From Ianthella basta (Eukaryota > Porifera > Demospongiae > Verongiida > Ianthellidae), in the NCBI GenBank assembly GCA_964019415.1, contig OZ025889.1, positions 2,154,501-2,218,500 of the forward strand: 64,000 nucleotides of DNA. The letters run 5' to 3'. Shown in pieces: positions 10,826-22,673 of this stretch. Position numbers and translations under genes: made by a program. The stretch's first letter is position 1, and every line of letters starts with the position of its first letter. The notes under the pieces were generated by a model. That model was not told where the DNA came from and made no database searches. It saw nothing but the letters and a program-made list of their open reading frames with translations.

Positions 10826-11085
10826 CTAGAAATAATAAAAATTTTCTACAGAAATTGTAAGGATGTAGGGATGGCATAAAAAGGACAGAAACAAGTAAAG
10901 GCTGTTACAAAGTGGAGCATTAACCATCGTCCCTACATTCAAGGGTGTAGGACTATACGGTACGACATTCTTGCATGTAGGGACCATGGTTAATGCTCCA
11001 CTTTGTAACAGCCTTTACTTGATTCTGTCCTTTTTATGCAATCCCTACAATCCTTACAATTTTTGTAGAAAAAATTTATTATTTT
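10826..11085. mobile_element. Palindromic MITE, copy 2
   Basis: Second copy of the fold-back at 10089-10344 with the same arms (CTAGAAATAATAAAAATTTT and its complement, the latter slightly degraded). It is slightly longer on the left arm (GGCTGTTACAAAGTGGAGC) than copy 1. Confidence 0.8.
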
Positions 11086-11836
11086 CATATCATATTTTGC
11101 GACATATCAGATGGATCCCAGGGACGTCCAGGAAGAAGACGAACGTAGCAGTTTCCATTCCTCTAGCCTCACTCTCCACGTTTGCCTAGTTTTACTTAGT
11201 TGTGTACAACGGGTGGCCGATTTATCATGACGGCCGAATTAACCACGCCCTATACTATACATTGGAAGCGAACTAATTTCTTTTACCTTGTTGAAGCACT
11301 GTCTTTACAGCCAACATTAACACACCACAATAGACGAACCATTTATCAGTAACCTGGCTATAATAATGTGTGCAAGCTGTGTAACTTATGTGGGAGTAAT
11401 CTAGTCTCACATCCTCCCCCTGTTTTTTCGTGAGCTTATTATTACGAGCAAGCACGGCCCCATCAGCCCAAGGCTGGTGTAAGTGGGGGAGCCAACACAC
11501 AGCATACAGATGAAATGGAAAGAAAGAGATGAGTGAAGAATGACAGACGTGAACATACAACGTTCAGATTGCTGTTGCTGTTCAGATAGCTAACTGGTAA
11601 ATTGTTAATAATTAATGAATACATAGTCAAGAGATATTAAGATAGCTGCCACCATCACGGAGGGGATAAAAGCAAGATTGATCTAGCATCCAGAGACCAC
11701 AGCAGCCGTGAGCGGTTGAAAATGTCACGACCTAATGAGAATATGATGCTGGAAGGGAGTCCCGATCATTTGACCAGTCTCTCCATGCCCAATACGCTGT
11801 TTGTCACCATATCGTGCCGGTAGCTAGAGCTGGATT
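11086..11836. other. Non-coding stretch
   Basis: No exon, repeat or element boundary recognised before the LINE remnant that starts near 11837. Confidence 0.4.
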
Positions 11837-12977
11837 GTGCGTGTTCATGGACCAGTTGGCAGTCAATGCTCATGCTTGTACAATCAGCAAGTCCCCCCGC
11901 ACCAAGGTCAGAATCATCAGGACCAGATGGCTGATCCCCTTCCGTGCTCTTTGTTTGAGCCTCCATGCTCCACAGCAAAGATCTTGAAGAGAATCCTACG
12001 TGCTTCCTGCAATTCCTCTTCTAGAAAGCTAGCTGCGATCCTCAACACTGTTACATCAAATAACGATGAACCATCTTGTGAACGTCTGTTAAGGGAGGAA
12101 GCTGACTCAGACCTGCCCAAAAGTACCCCAGGTATAACAACAAACAGAGCCCCCCCCAAGACTCCCTGGAGAACCTTGCATGCAGCTCGAGTGGCAGCTA
12201 AGCTGGAGGAAGGGGACTTCAGAGGAGCTATTTGTTTAGCCTCTTCTGATCGAGGACTCCATTGCTAAAGTTTTAACAGGGACACCCTTTCTGCTTTACG
12301 AGAGAAACACCCCTTGCCACACAGTGAATCCACTGCTCTCCCAGATTCAGCTGGGGCATACATTTTTCCCATTCAGGTGTCAACCAAGGAGGTGGCTAAA
12401 GCCATCTGCTCCGGTTCTTCAGATGACCTTCAGCACTTGAAGGACATGACAGGAAGTTCGGCGGCAGGAGGAGGTCAGATGTTGCTTCAGGCCTAACTAA
12501 ATTCATCAATTTCATACTAGCAGGTACAGTATTCCACTCTGTGTGTCAACTTTTCTTTGGTGAAAAAGAAAAGAGGCATCTCATGTCTGGATGGGAAGAG
12601 GCCAGATGGAGCAACAGTGATGCCCTGGATGTGTGGTCGTTCTCTCGTATGGGACGCAACTTGCTCAGACACCTATGCCCCTCACATGTGTCACCCTCTC
12701 TGCCAAGGGTGCTGTGGCAGACCAAGCAAAGAAGCGGAAGACAGAAAAGTATGCCTACCTCAGTGTTAGCCACCACTTCATGCCCTTTGCTGTGGAGATT
12801 TCTAGCGTGTTTGGATCAGAGGCATTGTCCCTACTGGATGACATAGGTAGATGGATCAGGGCTGAGACTGGAGAGCCTCGGTCTTTCCGGTTCCTCCTTC
12901 AAGGAATCTCTGTTGCCATTCAGCGAGGAAACACAGTGTTGGGCACAACACATGTGATTGACAACATTTTCATTTGA
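11837..12977 (+). pseudogene. RLE-type (R2-like) LINE remnant, internally deleted
   Basis: The 5' part encodes the region before the RT fingers: LEEGDFRGAICLASS, ALREKHPLPHSES, VSTKEVAKAI, LQHLKDMTG and [11 protein letters not shown]. These lie in several frames. Near 12545-12590 the sequence jumps to the C-terminal restriction-like endonuclease: DGKRPDG, then [10 protein letters not shown], then [11 protein letters not shown] and TGEPRSFRFLL. The RT palm, including any FADD box, and the zinc finger are missing. The tail resembles the copy at 56402-57445. At least four frameshifts plus the deletion make it dead. Confidence 0.8.
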
Positions 12978-13471
12978 TTGTCTTTACTTTAATTCTGCAG
13001 ACCACACCTTTGATTAGGAGGTCATTTAAGTGTAATGATTTGTTCATTTAAAATTTTAAATTCAGCGTATGTTTAATGTAAATTCAATTTTAGTTATTCT
13101 GCCTTATTACAGCAGGAACTTCTGTCACATTTATTAAAAGTGGCAGTGCTCTTCTAACTTGCACTCATGCATGGTGGTTACCCTCACCAACTTTCACTGG
13201 TGGTGTTTTTTCTTTCAGGAACTAGCGCAATCACTCTATTGGCACAACAGGTGTGAATGAGGATGGCTTCCAGTCAACCATCACCAGCCTGCGATACTGC
13301 AAAAAAACATGGTGGGTGCATAGAAATACCAGGTTGCAGTATGCACATACACATAAGTTTCTTTGTAATTGACGTGGTATTCCTGAACCTTCTTTAAGAT
13401 GTAGCCTTTTAACTCTGTGTACTGCTTGTAGATCTATATAATGCCTATTCCAATGGTGTGCTAACTATATA

Positions 13472-14139
13472 CAGTGGAACTTCACCTTGCGGACACCCCT
13501 GAAAAGCAGACACCTCGATTTTGCGGACACTTTCTAAAGTTCCAATGATTGACCCTATTCTACCTGTATAAGCTTCCCCTTGAAATGTGGACACCCCGTT
13601 ATTCCGTATTGCGGACAGCGCCCTATGTACCGCCCTATACAACTCTGTATAAACTCCACCCGATAATCCGGACATTTCGATCAGCTGCCAGAAAATGGCC
13701 GCTCCCTGATTTTGCACCGCTACCTCTGACAAGTGACAAGAACAGCACAGAAGTTGACGAGTGCTGCAAATCGTCTATACTAAGGGTTTTGAAGGTGTCT
13801 TTAACATGGAAAAGTTCAGCGTCAAAGTCAGCGTATGTTAATGATCTGGGTTTTGCATGGACAGGCTGGGCCCCCTCTTTGCATGGACCGGCCCTCCTCC
13901 TTGTTCCTACGGTTTTCTACCAGGTGGTTTGCTATGCCCTTCAGAGACACACTGCACCATCCCTACATCTGCCCTAGTTTTGGAGGAAACATTTTACACA
14001 CCTTTTGATACTTTTCATGCATACTAGATGATTGTTTTAAAGTACGGGCATATAAGCTGTACCTCTGAAATATGGACACCCCTATAATCAGAACACTTCT
14101 CTTGTTCCAAAGGGTGTCCACATTATAGGGGTTCTACTG
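13472..14139. mobile_element. Tigger/pogo-like non-autonomous DNA transposon
   Basis: The left end is CAGTGGAACTTCACC with GCGGACACC repeats. The right end is GGTGTCCACATTATAGGGG then TTCTACTG. Both ends abut TA (13470-13471 and 14140-14141), the expected Tc1/mariner-superfamily duplication. Internal GCGGACA and TGGACACC motifs recur in both orientations. No intact transposase is visible. Confidence 0.72.
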
Positions 14140-15491
14140 TAGGCCTTTCTGTAGGAGCCATTGTAAATCATTACACAGTTGTATGTTAACATTTCTTTTG
14201 ACTTTATCAAAATTAAACCTCAATAACTCATTTTGAATAAAATAAGGTATCCAGTCTTTGCTCATATTCACTGTGTGCATGTTCCATGGTGTTTGGCTAG
14301 TAACATGTTTCATCATGTACTCAGCTGATCGTGACACAGCACCTGCTGTAATGATGAGCTTTACTTCTCTGGCACATCCCACTCCAGCACATTGCATGCC
14401 AGCACATCATACAACAACCATTATGGTGTATGTTTCATGCTTGCATATATATATGCACTTACAACCATGATCAAGTACATACACAGTCTCTGATGGGCTG
14501 ATTGCAATTGTTGTAGGAAGCTATTGGTTATTATAAACCTATAACGCACATTTCTATGTTCAGGAATTACTCCTTCAATTTGGACACAACATCATGAAAT
14601 GCTGTAGGAATAGGCGTAGCGAGTGTAACAGTGGAGCCGAAATTTGGATTATAAAGTCGTTCTGTTGGAGTTCCTACTGAGCTGTATGCATGTGTATGGG
14701 ATGATTGAGAGTGGTAAAATGGCTGAGCGTCAACAGTTTTGTGTTCTGAGCATGACTGTGAGGTGACTGCTCATGATTCTTCTGTGTTGGGGTCTTGTCT
14801 CAGGTCCTCCTAGCTAACGTCTCTGGGAACCCTTTGCTTCAAACACTCTGGTCAGCTGTTCCATCTCTGGTGGCTTGCTGATGTTGTCACAGGTTCTGTG
14901 GGCTCTTTCATGCATTTATTCCATTACTCCTGTTTGCAATTGGGGGTTGTGGTGGGAATGGTATGGGATCAGTCTGTAGGGATTGGTTCCTGCTGCTGCT
15001 GTTGAGAGTTGGTCTTCGCTGCTCGTTACCAGTATATACATCCAGGAATGTAAGAAATGCCTTCATGAAGAGGTTTAGTGATGATGGGAGATAGAGGGTC
15101 TGCCTTTGCTTAGCAAGTTTTGCACTTATCTGCGAAAGAGTGCCAAATACCTTTGTAGGCCATGAATCAGATTATGAGTCGTTCTCTTGGCTTTCTATCA
15201 TTCCATCACTCTATTTCAGGCAGAGCAACAGAAGAAATCAATCACTATTACTTTCCAGTACAGCAACCATTAATACACTGATGTACGCAGCAAAATTTGT
15301 ACGACTGATGCTATACTGCATGTTTGTTAAATGCATACTGTAAGCATATTACCTAGAAACTAGCGAATTATAGAATATTGTTCATTAACTACTGTATGTT
15401 TGCTGTATGAAAATGTATGTTGGAAGACTGTATATAGGCTAGTATTGCAATCATAAATATGCTTGTAAGGTGAAATCCTAGCCAATTGCAG
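14140..15491. other. Non-coding stretch upstream of the CARD exon
   Basis: No exon or element recognised in about 1.35 kb. Upstream exons of the CARD gene could lie here but I cannot identify them. Confidence 0.35.
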
Positions 15492-15837
15492 GCTCCCTTA
15501 TATGCCCCCATTCTTGTAATAGGTCCCATGAGCCCCTGGAATGATGAGGCTTTATCCTCCCTGCAAGAGAGACTCAGGAATAATGTGCAATTGCAACACG
15601 GGCTTGGTGATAAGCTGGAGAGAGCAGCTGGTGGATTCATGAATAAGGGTGAAGCAACAGTAGTAAGAGATAAAAGGCTTCAAGGTAACAACAGGCAAAT
15701 GGAAGAGGTTATTACCATCCTGCGTGGTAAAAGTGATGAGGACTTTGAAATCTTCTGTAAAATCCTGCAAGAAAGCAACAACGAAACATGGGCAGATGAA
15801 CTGAAGAAGGAAGCTGAGCAATTCAAAAGAGAAATAG
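15492..15837 (+). CDS. CARD-like death-fold exon
   Basis: After acceptor TTGCAG (or TAATAG at 15522) the frame runs to donor GTAAGT at 15838, ending in phase 1. Residues from LSSLQERLRNNV to KREI look like a six-helix CARD: GGFMNKGEATVVRD (helix 2/3 turn), NNRQMEEVITILRGKSDEDF (helices 3-4) and FEIFCKILQESNNETWADEL (helices 4-5). CARDs mediate homotypic assembly of apoptotic and inflammatory complexes. DED or plain death domain are alternatives; helix spacing favours CARD. The start exon is not identified. Confidence 0.65.
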
Positions 15838-15900
15838 GTAAGTATGAACCATCAAAAATGTACAGTATAAGCTCAATAACTATGATGCAACATAGAGGAT

Positions 15901-16542
15901 TAATAATTGTGAGCGGATTTGAGAAAACGACCCACTTCGTGCAGTTTATCGATTTTGAGTTAGTGACACCGTGTTAAAGCAGAGTGGTTGGGCTCTCTAT
16001 TATCCTTTGTTGCACTTCGATAGCTGCTTCAGTTCCCGAGATACGCTTGCCTAAAATGTGAATTTACGTTAGGTGCTTGGCTGAAAAAGGGCGTTAAGAA
16101 CATGGACTTCCGGTCACGGCACAAATGGCGGACAGTTGGGTTGGTCGTAGTGGGAAGCGTATCTGCCTCGTCCTCAGCACGGGAAGGTCTTCACGCTCGT
16201 CGGGAATGCTGGAGTAGTGTACATATGTTGACTTCGAGCAAGGCCTGGTTGCCTTGAATAACGTGCGTAGCTTTTTACGCTTACGTAACATGTTCGTATA
16301 CATGGCCACCATATATATGTTCGCCCAATGGCCACCATGTAAATTGGAAGTCTTCGTTTGAGCTTTAGAGAAGGAATTAATGATTCAAACTTGGCCACAA
16401 GATAGGGACTGTACCATAGATATGAATGATACCAAAATGCGTTTTTTGGTGAAATATAACCCGCATGATTGTTTTGTCCCATATCTATTGTTTACATATT
16501 GCGCGAAGTGGGTCGTTTTCTCAAATCCGCTCACAATTATTA
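15901..16542. mobile_element. Non-autonomous DNA transposon with ~40-bp TIRs, in the intron after the CARD exon
   Basis: TAATAATTGTGAGCGGATTT (15901) is the exact reverse complement of the sequence ending at 16542. The repeat continues inward through GAGAAAACGACCCACTTCG on both sides. The 642-bp element has no recognisable transposase. Class unassigned. Confidence 0.82.
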
Positions 16543-17561
16543 TGGTATTTGCAACCATGCATGAAATTGTATGTTTTTGTTTTGATTGAATGGAAAATGT
16601 ACACTTGTAATAATGCAAACATCATGTGTGAGAGTTACCAGTAGAAATCCCACCTTAGCGTATTTGGCCAATTTTGACATTTTGCAGTATTTGGGCAGCC
16701 ACAAGCATCCTTTGAATTGTTTTGTCCTTTCAAGTGTCGAAATGTGGCATTCAACAATATCAATGAGGATTTTGAACAACTATGCAGCGATTATGCATGC
16801 CGTTTACATAATTTACAGCACCATTAGTACCTTTCTATGCTAGAAGTTGGCACTGAACGTGCATATTCAAAGTCCACTAGCAGTTCTCTGAATGAGCTCA
16901 TTGTAGCTGGAAATGTCAGTATCCATCTTCTGTTGGGCTCAGTACCACTATTTTACAAGTTGACTGCTGTTATAATGTTAACAAACAACAATTCAATGGA
17001 AAATGAGACAAAACCAGACAGGAGCAAACGAGCCACCATCATTTTTTCTTGCTAATTTGTTTCCTGCATATGTAAATCAAATTTAAACCAATAATCATCA
17101 CACCAGCTCTTATTTTATTTTTACCCAGCTAATAACTAGCTGTAGCAGTAACATGGTTGCTGAGGGCATCGGGGACAGGTTGGTTGGGCGCCGTAGAAGA
17201 GAAGCTCACCGAAGGCAGGCTTTTCTGCTGGTATGTAATAATTCTGCCATTTGGCCACTCGCAGAGGCCCTGTATATAGATGGTAGTGCCATGCACATGT
17301 TGTAAACTGCTTGCTTGCATTGCACTTGTTGAAAGGTGGTAAGCATTTCAATGAGCTGAATATGGCAGTGATGCTAGTAAAGACTTAATAAATTGAAAGA
17401 CTTGAAATAATATCACAATCATTTGCATGCATGCAGCTCTGGCTAAAGACATTAATATTACTTTTGATATGTAGTAGATTGCATTGCTCTTTAGGGGTGT
17501 AGATATAGGTAGCTGGTACAAATCACTACTATTGTTGTTGCTCATATTATATGCTCTGCAG
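16543..17561. other. Intronic stretch, nothing recognised
   Basis: About 1 kb with no exon, element boundary or hairpin I can support; probably intron of the CARD/SAM gene. Confidence 0.35.
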
Positions 17562-17602
17562 CTGAACAAGGAGAGCCCAGTATTGAGGGAGATAAGGAAA
17601 AG
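17562..17602 (+). CDS. Possible small linker exon of the CARD/SAM gene
   Basis: Acceptor CTGCAG, 41 nt and donor GTTAGC. Joined to the phase-1 end of the CARD exon it reads AEQGEPSIEGDKEK and ends in phase 0, matching the phase-0 start of the SAM exon at 20326. Phase agreement is the main support; the exon is short and charged. Confidence 0.35.
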
Positions 17603-19424
17603 GTTAGCAATCTGAACAACTAAATTAGCTGTGTATGGCTTGTATAATTATGCTAATCGTTTAGCAAACAAACATTAGAGTCTGTACAAAGTCATAACAT
17701 GCATTCACAACACATTGCACAGATGTCAATACTGTAGTAATTATATATTATTATACGTATAGGTATACAATCACATTCTAGGGATCAATATTAGTGCTGA
17801 GCGACAGTATTGATTCTGGAGATGATCTATGTGCCATGGTTACGCAAACAAAATACAACGCTGAGAACTACATGTGCTAGGGCAAGTGACAGCCAAACCT
17901 TTGGCTGGCCCTTTGGCAATTGAACCAATGGCCACTGCCAGCAGCCATTGATCCATTCCCTCCTTAAGTACTGATGTGGGCGTGTTCTATCCAGTGCCTC
18001 CTTTAAATATCCCACACGGGTTACTGACTAATCAGTAGCATTTCAATAGTGCACTAATTAATTGGTAACCACCTTATGTCACCCCCCTCCCCCTTCCCCC
18101 CTGGATTTCCGTGATATACTCCTCCAGGTTTGGTGAAGTTTAGTAGAAACTTGAAGGAGGTGTTCGTGAACAATGTAACACGAGCTTTCCCTGTCTTTTA
18201 GATATGACGGCGACTGTAAAAGTGACAAGAACTTGGATGGAATGACGCTAAACTAATCTTTGGCTAGACCATGTTACTCTCGCTACACCTCTTTCTATTT
18301 CTACCACATTTCATGAGATCAGTCCAAAACTGAAGGAGCAATTAGGTAACAGAATATTGTGCGTTAACTTTATTATAATACTTACCTCCATTTTGTTTGA
18401 TGATGGCTGACTAGCTATACCCCAGGTTAATGACATTTCTGTAATGCAGCTTGAAGAAGTAAGTAAGAAGTAAGTAAATTATTTGGAACAGCTACTATGT
18501 AAACCCTTCACTGGAGCTGTACATGATGTGTGAATGTTCTCAGTTTGTGTGGAATATGTACAAGGCACTGAACAGGCCATTCTCCGGTGGTCTGTCTAAA
18601 CTTGCTTCGAGAAGAAGTGGACAACTTTGATACAAGTATACACCAAATGAGGATAGTGAGGAAGAGGAGAAAGACGTCTATGCAATTATAATATATAATT
18701 CAGTTAGTTTGTTTGTTTGTTTGTTCATTCGCAATTCAGGCAGAAACTACTGAACAGGACGCCACCAAACTCTCAGGGATTATAATGTAGGGCGCCAGAA
18801 GTGTCCTCCAGGGGTTGAAATTGCCCGTCTTGCAGTTCTTGAGGTAATATTCTTCAATTTCCGATTTTCGTTTGTGACTGACTGCCATTTTATTAATTAT
18901 CGCTCCCTTGACTTCCGGATATCGGACGGATTGATTCGCTGTCGTCCACAATTGAATTTAAGCTGGGCCATCATTATAGCAGCTACCCTCTGTTGCTAAT
19001 AATGCAGATTCTTCGAATTAGCCTGGGCCCGACTCGCTGTCATGTGACTTGCCATAGCAGAAGCCCGCAGGCGCCCTCCTAGTCTTGTGCAATAATGTGT
19101 ATTGGCGAAAGTAAAGAAGGATAACCGGTTACTGGTGGGGACATGAATGGAAGAGTGGGAAGAGATGTGGAGACTTGGGGAGAAGTGATAGGGAGGCATG
19201 GTGGAGGCATAATACAACATACATGGAGACACATGTACAGAATGACAATGGTAGGAGATTAAGAGATCTTGCGCTACAAATGGTTAAACAATTTCGAGCA
19301 AGCACAGACTTTGACCGCACTTGCTTTACCTCTCGTTGCCAGCTGGGCGGCGCTGGCAATCCAGTGTCATTTGGACGGTTCCAGTTACATGGACGACATC
19401 AGTGGATAGGCCAACTAATTGTGA
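17603..19424. other. Intronic stretch, nothing recognised
   Basis: A (GTTT)n run near 18705-18725 and a few short open frames; no exon supported. Confidence 0.35.
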
Positions 19425-19955
19425 CTGTCTGATGCATAAGGTGTCTTAGGGATGCACATACATGGCACACGAGTAACTCGCTATGCATAGTGCATGTAGT
19501 AACAGTGAGAAATTAGGTGAGCTTTACTGGCAACGGAAAGCAAAATTAATAGCATTGCTAAAGAAGCAGAAGAGACACAGTGCTGCAGGCAAGTGTAAAG
19601 TGCATACCTTCCAAGCAGCAGAAGAAACTTTCTTCTATGAATACAGCAAGGTAGCCCTGCATCCAATCAAGCTGTCCATTGCGATAGTTCACATTGTAGT
19701 AGAGAGAGGGCTATGAGCATGCAGCCCAGAATGCCGACAGCCATAGTACCCACGTAGCAAAACAATACCTGCACGTGGGAAGCTGGAGCAGCTCCCTCTC
19801 ATGAGCTAACAACAGCAAACTTCTGCGCAGGTACATGACGCTAGCATCTTTCAACTTAAGGGACACAGAGTGTCTGAGAGACTGCTTGCTGCAATGAAAT
19901 GCACATTTGTAATATACACAGACTGGAAAATATTAAATATATTAAGGGAAGGATA
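19425..19955. repeat. Dispersed repeat related to 30781-31110 and 63757-63960
   Basis: The first half shares TGTGACTGTCTGAT-CAT, ACGAGTAA-TC-CTAT and GAAGCAGAAG-ACACAGT with 63757-63960. The second half shares GCAGCCCAGAA, AACTTCTGC-CA, TGTCT-AGAGAC-G-TGGCTGC-like and ACACAGACTGGAAAA with 30781-31110. A composite interspersed element of unknown class. Confidence 0.6.
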
Positions 19956-20325
19956 AAGTTGAGTAGATGTATTACCATGAAGTTCTGCTACGCAAGTGCT
20001 TGAACAACTACCCACTAGCTACAATACGTCCCACATAGCAATGAGTCTCTACACTATTACAGGCTCTTCCCACAGCCTGTATGCATAACCACAAATACAT
20101 CCCTACCAGAAGTGCTGCTGGACACAATCTGAAGCTGGCTTCATAGCTATGCAGCCTAAGACACTATATATAGACAGCTTCTGTCGCAAGGAATCACGCA
20201 ATGCCTGACTAATTTCTCAGCTGCACTATGCTGTGTGTTGTCATATTTTTACCTATTAGTAAAGGGTCTTGCCTAAAATATAATGCATTGTGTCAATTAT
20301 TAAGTTCTTGTATGTTCCTACATAG

Positions 20326-20589
20326 ATGCCAGTGGATGTTGTAGCACTAACTACGGAGGAGCTCTTTCAATATCTGTCAGTAGAACTAAATGAAGGTATT
20401 GCAACCATCATGAAGAATGAAAAAGTAGCAGGGAAGGAATTTCTAGACCTGACTGACGAAGATTTGAAGGAGCTACTCACATTAGGAGACAGGATGAGAG
20501 TCATGAGATTGATACGCAAACATAGCCAACCAATGCCAAAGGTGGTTTCTTCAGATAGTGCATGTGATGAGAAGGAGTCATCAGAAAAG
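20326..20589 (+). CDS. SAM-domain exon
   Basis: Bounded by acceptor CATAG and donor GTATGT, phase 0 on both sides, 88 codons. LTTEELFQYLSVELNEG, VAGKEFLDLTDEDLKELLTL and GDRMRVMRLIRKH follow the SAM pattern: W/F-x2-YL helix 1, G-x-x-L/F-L-x-L-T-D-DL, then the G-x-R-x-x-x-L/I helix 5. SAM domains oligomerise or bind partners in signalling scaffolds. The ATG at 20326 coincides with the acceptor, so it need not be the start. A short in-frame exon after a 54-nt intron (20644-20673, ASHLWVSGC stop) could end the gene. Confidence 0.8.
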
Positions 20590-20851
20590 GTATGTGAGTA
20601 CCTTGTAAGACATTCATGGTGTATGCATATGTACTGGTTTCAGGCGTCACATCTCTGGGTCTCTGGGTGTTAGTGAAATTCAGTAGCACCTGTCACGCCG
20701 TAAAAGTTCCCCCCGCCAAAATGGTTCCGCCGGGCCAAAAACGGCAGAAAATGGCTGCCGTAATGGTTCCGCCGTAGTGACAAAGTCCCTTTCGTCTCCC
20801 GATATTCGTTGTTGTGGTGGATCTTGAGCGCGCAGCGAAGACATGTCAGCT

Positions 20852-20935
20852 GAAATCGTCTACTCATCGAACGAAATCGCCTATAAATCGAACCAAAGCG
20901 CCCATCTAATGAACGAAATCGCCCTTTCATCGAAC
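20852..20935. repeat. 21-bp minisatellite, four units
   Basis: Four exact-length 21-bp units of the type GAAATCGCC...TCGAAC, diverged by point changes only. Because 21 is a multiple of 3, both strands stay open as heptad-like peptides (SSNEIAY-type on plus, RFRSMKG-type on minus). It lies in a GC-richer block (about 20690-21120) with CCGCC-rich hairpin-prone sequence, perhaps a mobile element. Confidence 0.75.
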
Positions 20936-21120
20936 GAAACATGTTATCCTGGATTGAGAAAGCGTCCCAGCCTAGGGAAAGACGTCAGGGTACAAGTACA
21001 CGACGACTCTGCCCGTCAATCCGCGCTGGCGTTGGTAATTTAGCAGAGGGGGAACCATTTCGGTTGCCGTTTCAGTTCCACGCGGGGGCCTAATTATGGT
21101 AGGGCCAAATTTGGCATGAC

Positions 21121-22380
21121 AGACCCTCAAGTCAAAACATCCTGTACTTGATTCATTAGCAGTTGTGCCATTGCTAAGCGATTGGGCAATTGCTGCATTG
21201 CACAGTTGAAGTACAGTGACTGACGTGCATGGTCCTGACCATCAGTAGAGCTTTATGATCTACACCTGGTGCTAGATCTGCATCATTCATATCATATAGC
21301 AGAAACATTGTGCAACTTAAACTTTTCATTTTTCGTCATTTGGCCAAATTTGTGAAAGTTTATCCCTAGTACTGGCATTTTCTATTTCCTAATTGCATCA
21401 TAATTATGCCTTGTACATAACGTTTAAACTAGGTTGCAAAGTCATGAATAACTGGGATATAGGAGTGAGGTACTCGAAGCAGTGGAACTTTGATCTGAAG
21501 GGAAACACCTAAGGGATCTGGAAGGCAAAGTATAAAGAAACTTACTGAAGAGGAAGTTGATGGAACTGCTGCAAATTGAAGAGCTGCCAAATGGTAACTA
21601 GATCACCCACTGTTCCTTGGAGAATACCTGCTGCATGCAGCAGTAAAGGCTTATTTGGAGAATACCTGAAACTGTAGGTGGTGCGAACACTGCCATCATT
21701 TTAGGCAGTGCTGAAACTGTTACTTGCCATCTTACATTGAATAGCTCAGATTATTTCAGATGTTTTACTGCTCCAAGATGCTAGTTACTACACTGTTAAT
21801 GTAGGTTGACAGCTACTTCAGAGAGTTTGTTAACCCAGGACAAAAACCTTGTGCAGCCTGGGAACTCATGGCCTCAGTTTCCGCTACAGCAGGGGTCAGC
21901 ACCCCCGTCGACCATGCTGAGATTAATGGGATCATCCAGAGATCCTAGTCTCGCGTAGCCAGACCGCCAGTTTGGTCACACGCAGACTCCATCCTCCCAA
22001 AAAGACGGTCTGGGGACATTAGGCCTTCGGTTTAGTGCAGGAAGTCAGCGAAAAGTCGGACCATCTCTAATTAATAAGCCCGTATAGGGCGAAGAGGTCA
22101 GCTTGTCACCTCACGGTTGTGGTTGCAGCCACGGAGGTGTCAGGGCCACACTGACTCAAAGGAATGCAGTAATTCAATTAAGCACACAAACACGTATAGA
22201 AGGAGTGCAGTCAGTGTTCCACTCTTTCTCTCTGTAGTTTCGCGCAGCAACAAGATGAGCAGGACCTGGGCAGAGGAATATACAGGCACCACATCAGAGG
22301 CACTCGCGCAGTGCTGCAGAGTAAAGACTTGAAAACTCTGCCACATACAGTGTACATAAACCATCACACAACGAAAGTGA
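21121..22380. other. Non-coding stretch
   Basis: No exon recognised. The TCTCGCGTAGCCAGACCGCC segment near 21950 resembles CTCATATAGCCTGACTGCC near 29702, hinting at another dispersed family. Confidence 0.35.
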
Positions 22381-22508
22381 CAATTGCAACCATAGCTAAT
22401 ATTTATTGTTAAACTAATGTCAAAGCGACCACATGCACACCGGACACAAAGAGACAGTGCACTCTTTGTGTCCTTTTGACATTAGTTTAACAATTATGGT
22501 TGCAATTG
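22381..22508. mobile_element. Fold-back MITE
   Basis: CAATTGCAACCATA at 22381 and TATGGTTGCAATTG ending at 22508 are exact inverted repeats. The inner arms (GTTAAACTAATGTCAAA and TTTGACATTAGTTTAAC; GGACACAAAGAG and CTCTTTGTGTCC) also pair, leaving an 8-nt loop. A 128-bp near-complete hairpin. Confidence 0.82.
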
Positions 22509-22673
22509 TTACAGGCGCATTTAGAAACGACGAATTATTCCGGATCCGAAATTCCTCACAGGAAGTCTGCAAAATTTGTTGGTATATGTATTTATATAAC
22601 TCGGAAGCTGTTAGTCTGATCACATTGAAACATGGCCACTTTGTGCAGTGAGGTATGTTCTTGCTCCTAACGT

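Larger units (their letters stand above)
9721..11085 (+). repeat. Tandem pair of ~620-740 bp units, each containing a palindromic MITE
   Basis: Unit 1 (about 9721-10344) and unit 2 (about 10349-11085) share AGCCGTAG-GCACGA, TTTTTGGCTGGCTGCATT, the GC-rich CGGTCGTGC...GCCACGGTTGGCTTCCGG block and GCGGAACCTAGGTGCTAGCC. Unit 2 has about 115 bp (10483-10598) missing from unit 1. The GC-rich core stands out from the AT-rich surroundings. Confidence 0.8.

Noticed and set aside
18736-18951. 71-codon minus-strand frame
   Set aside because: No domain, no splice support; treated as chance.
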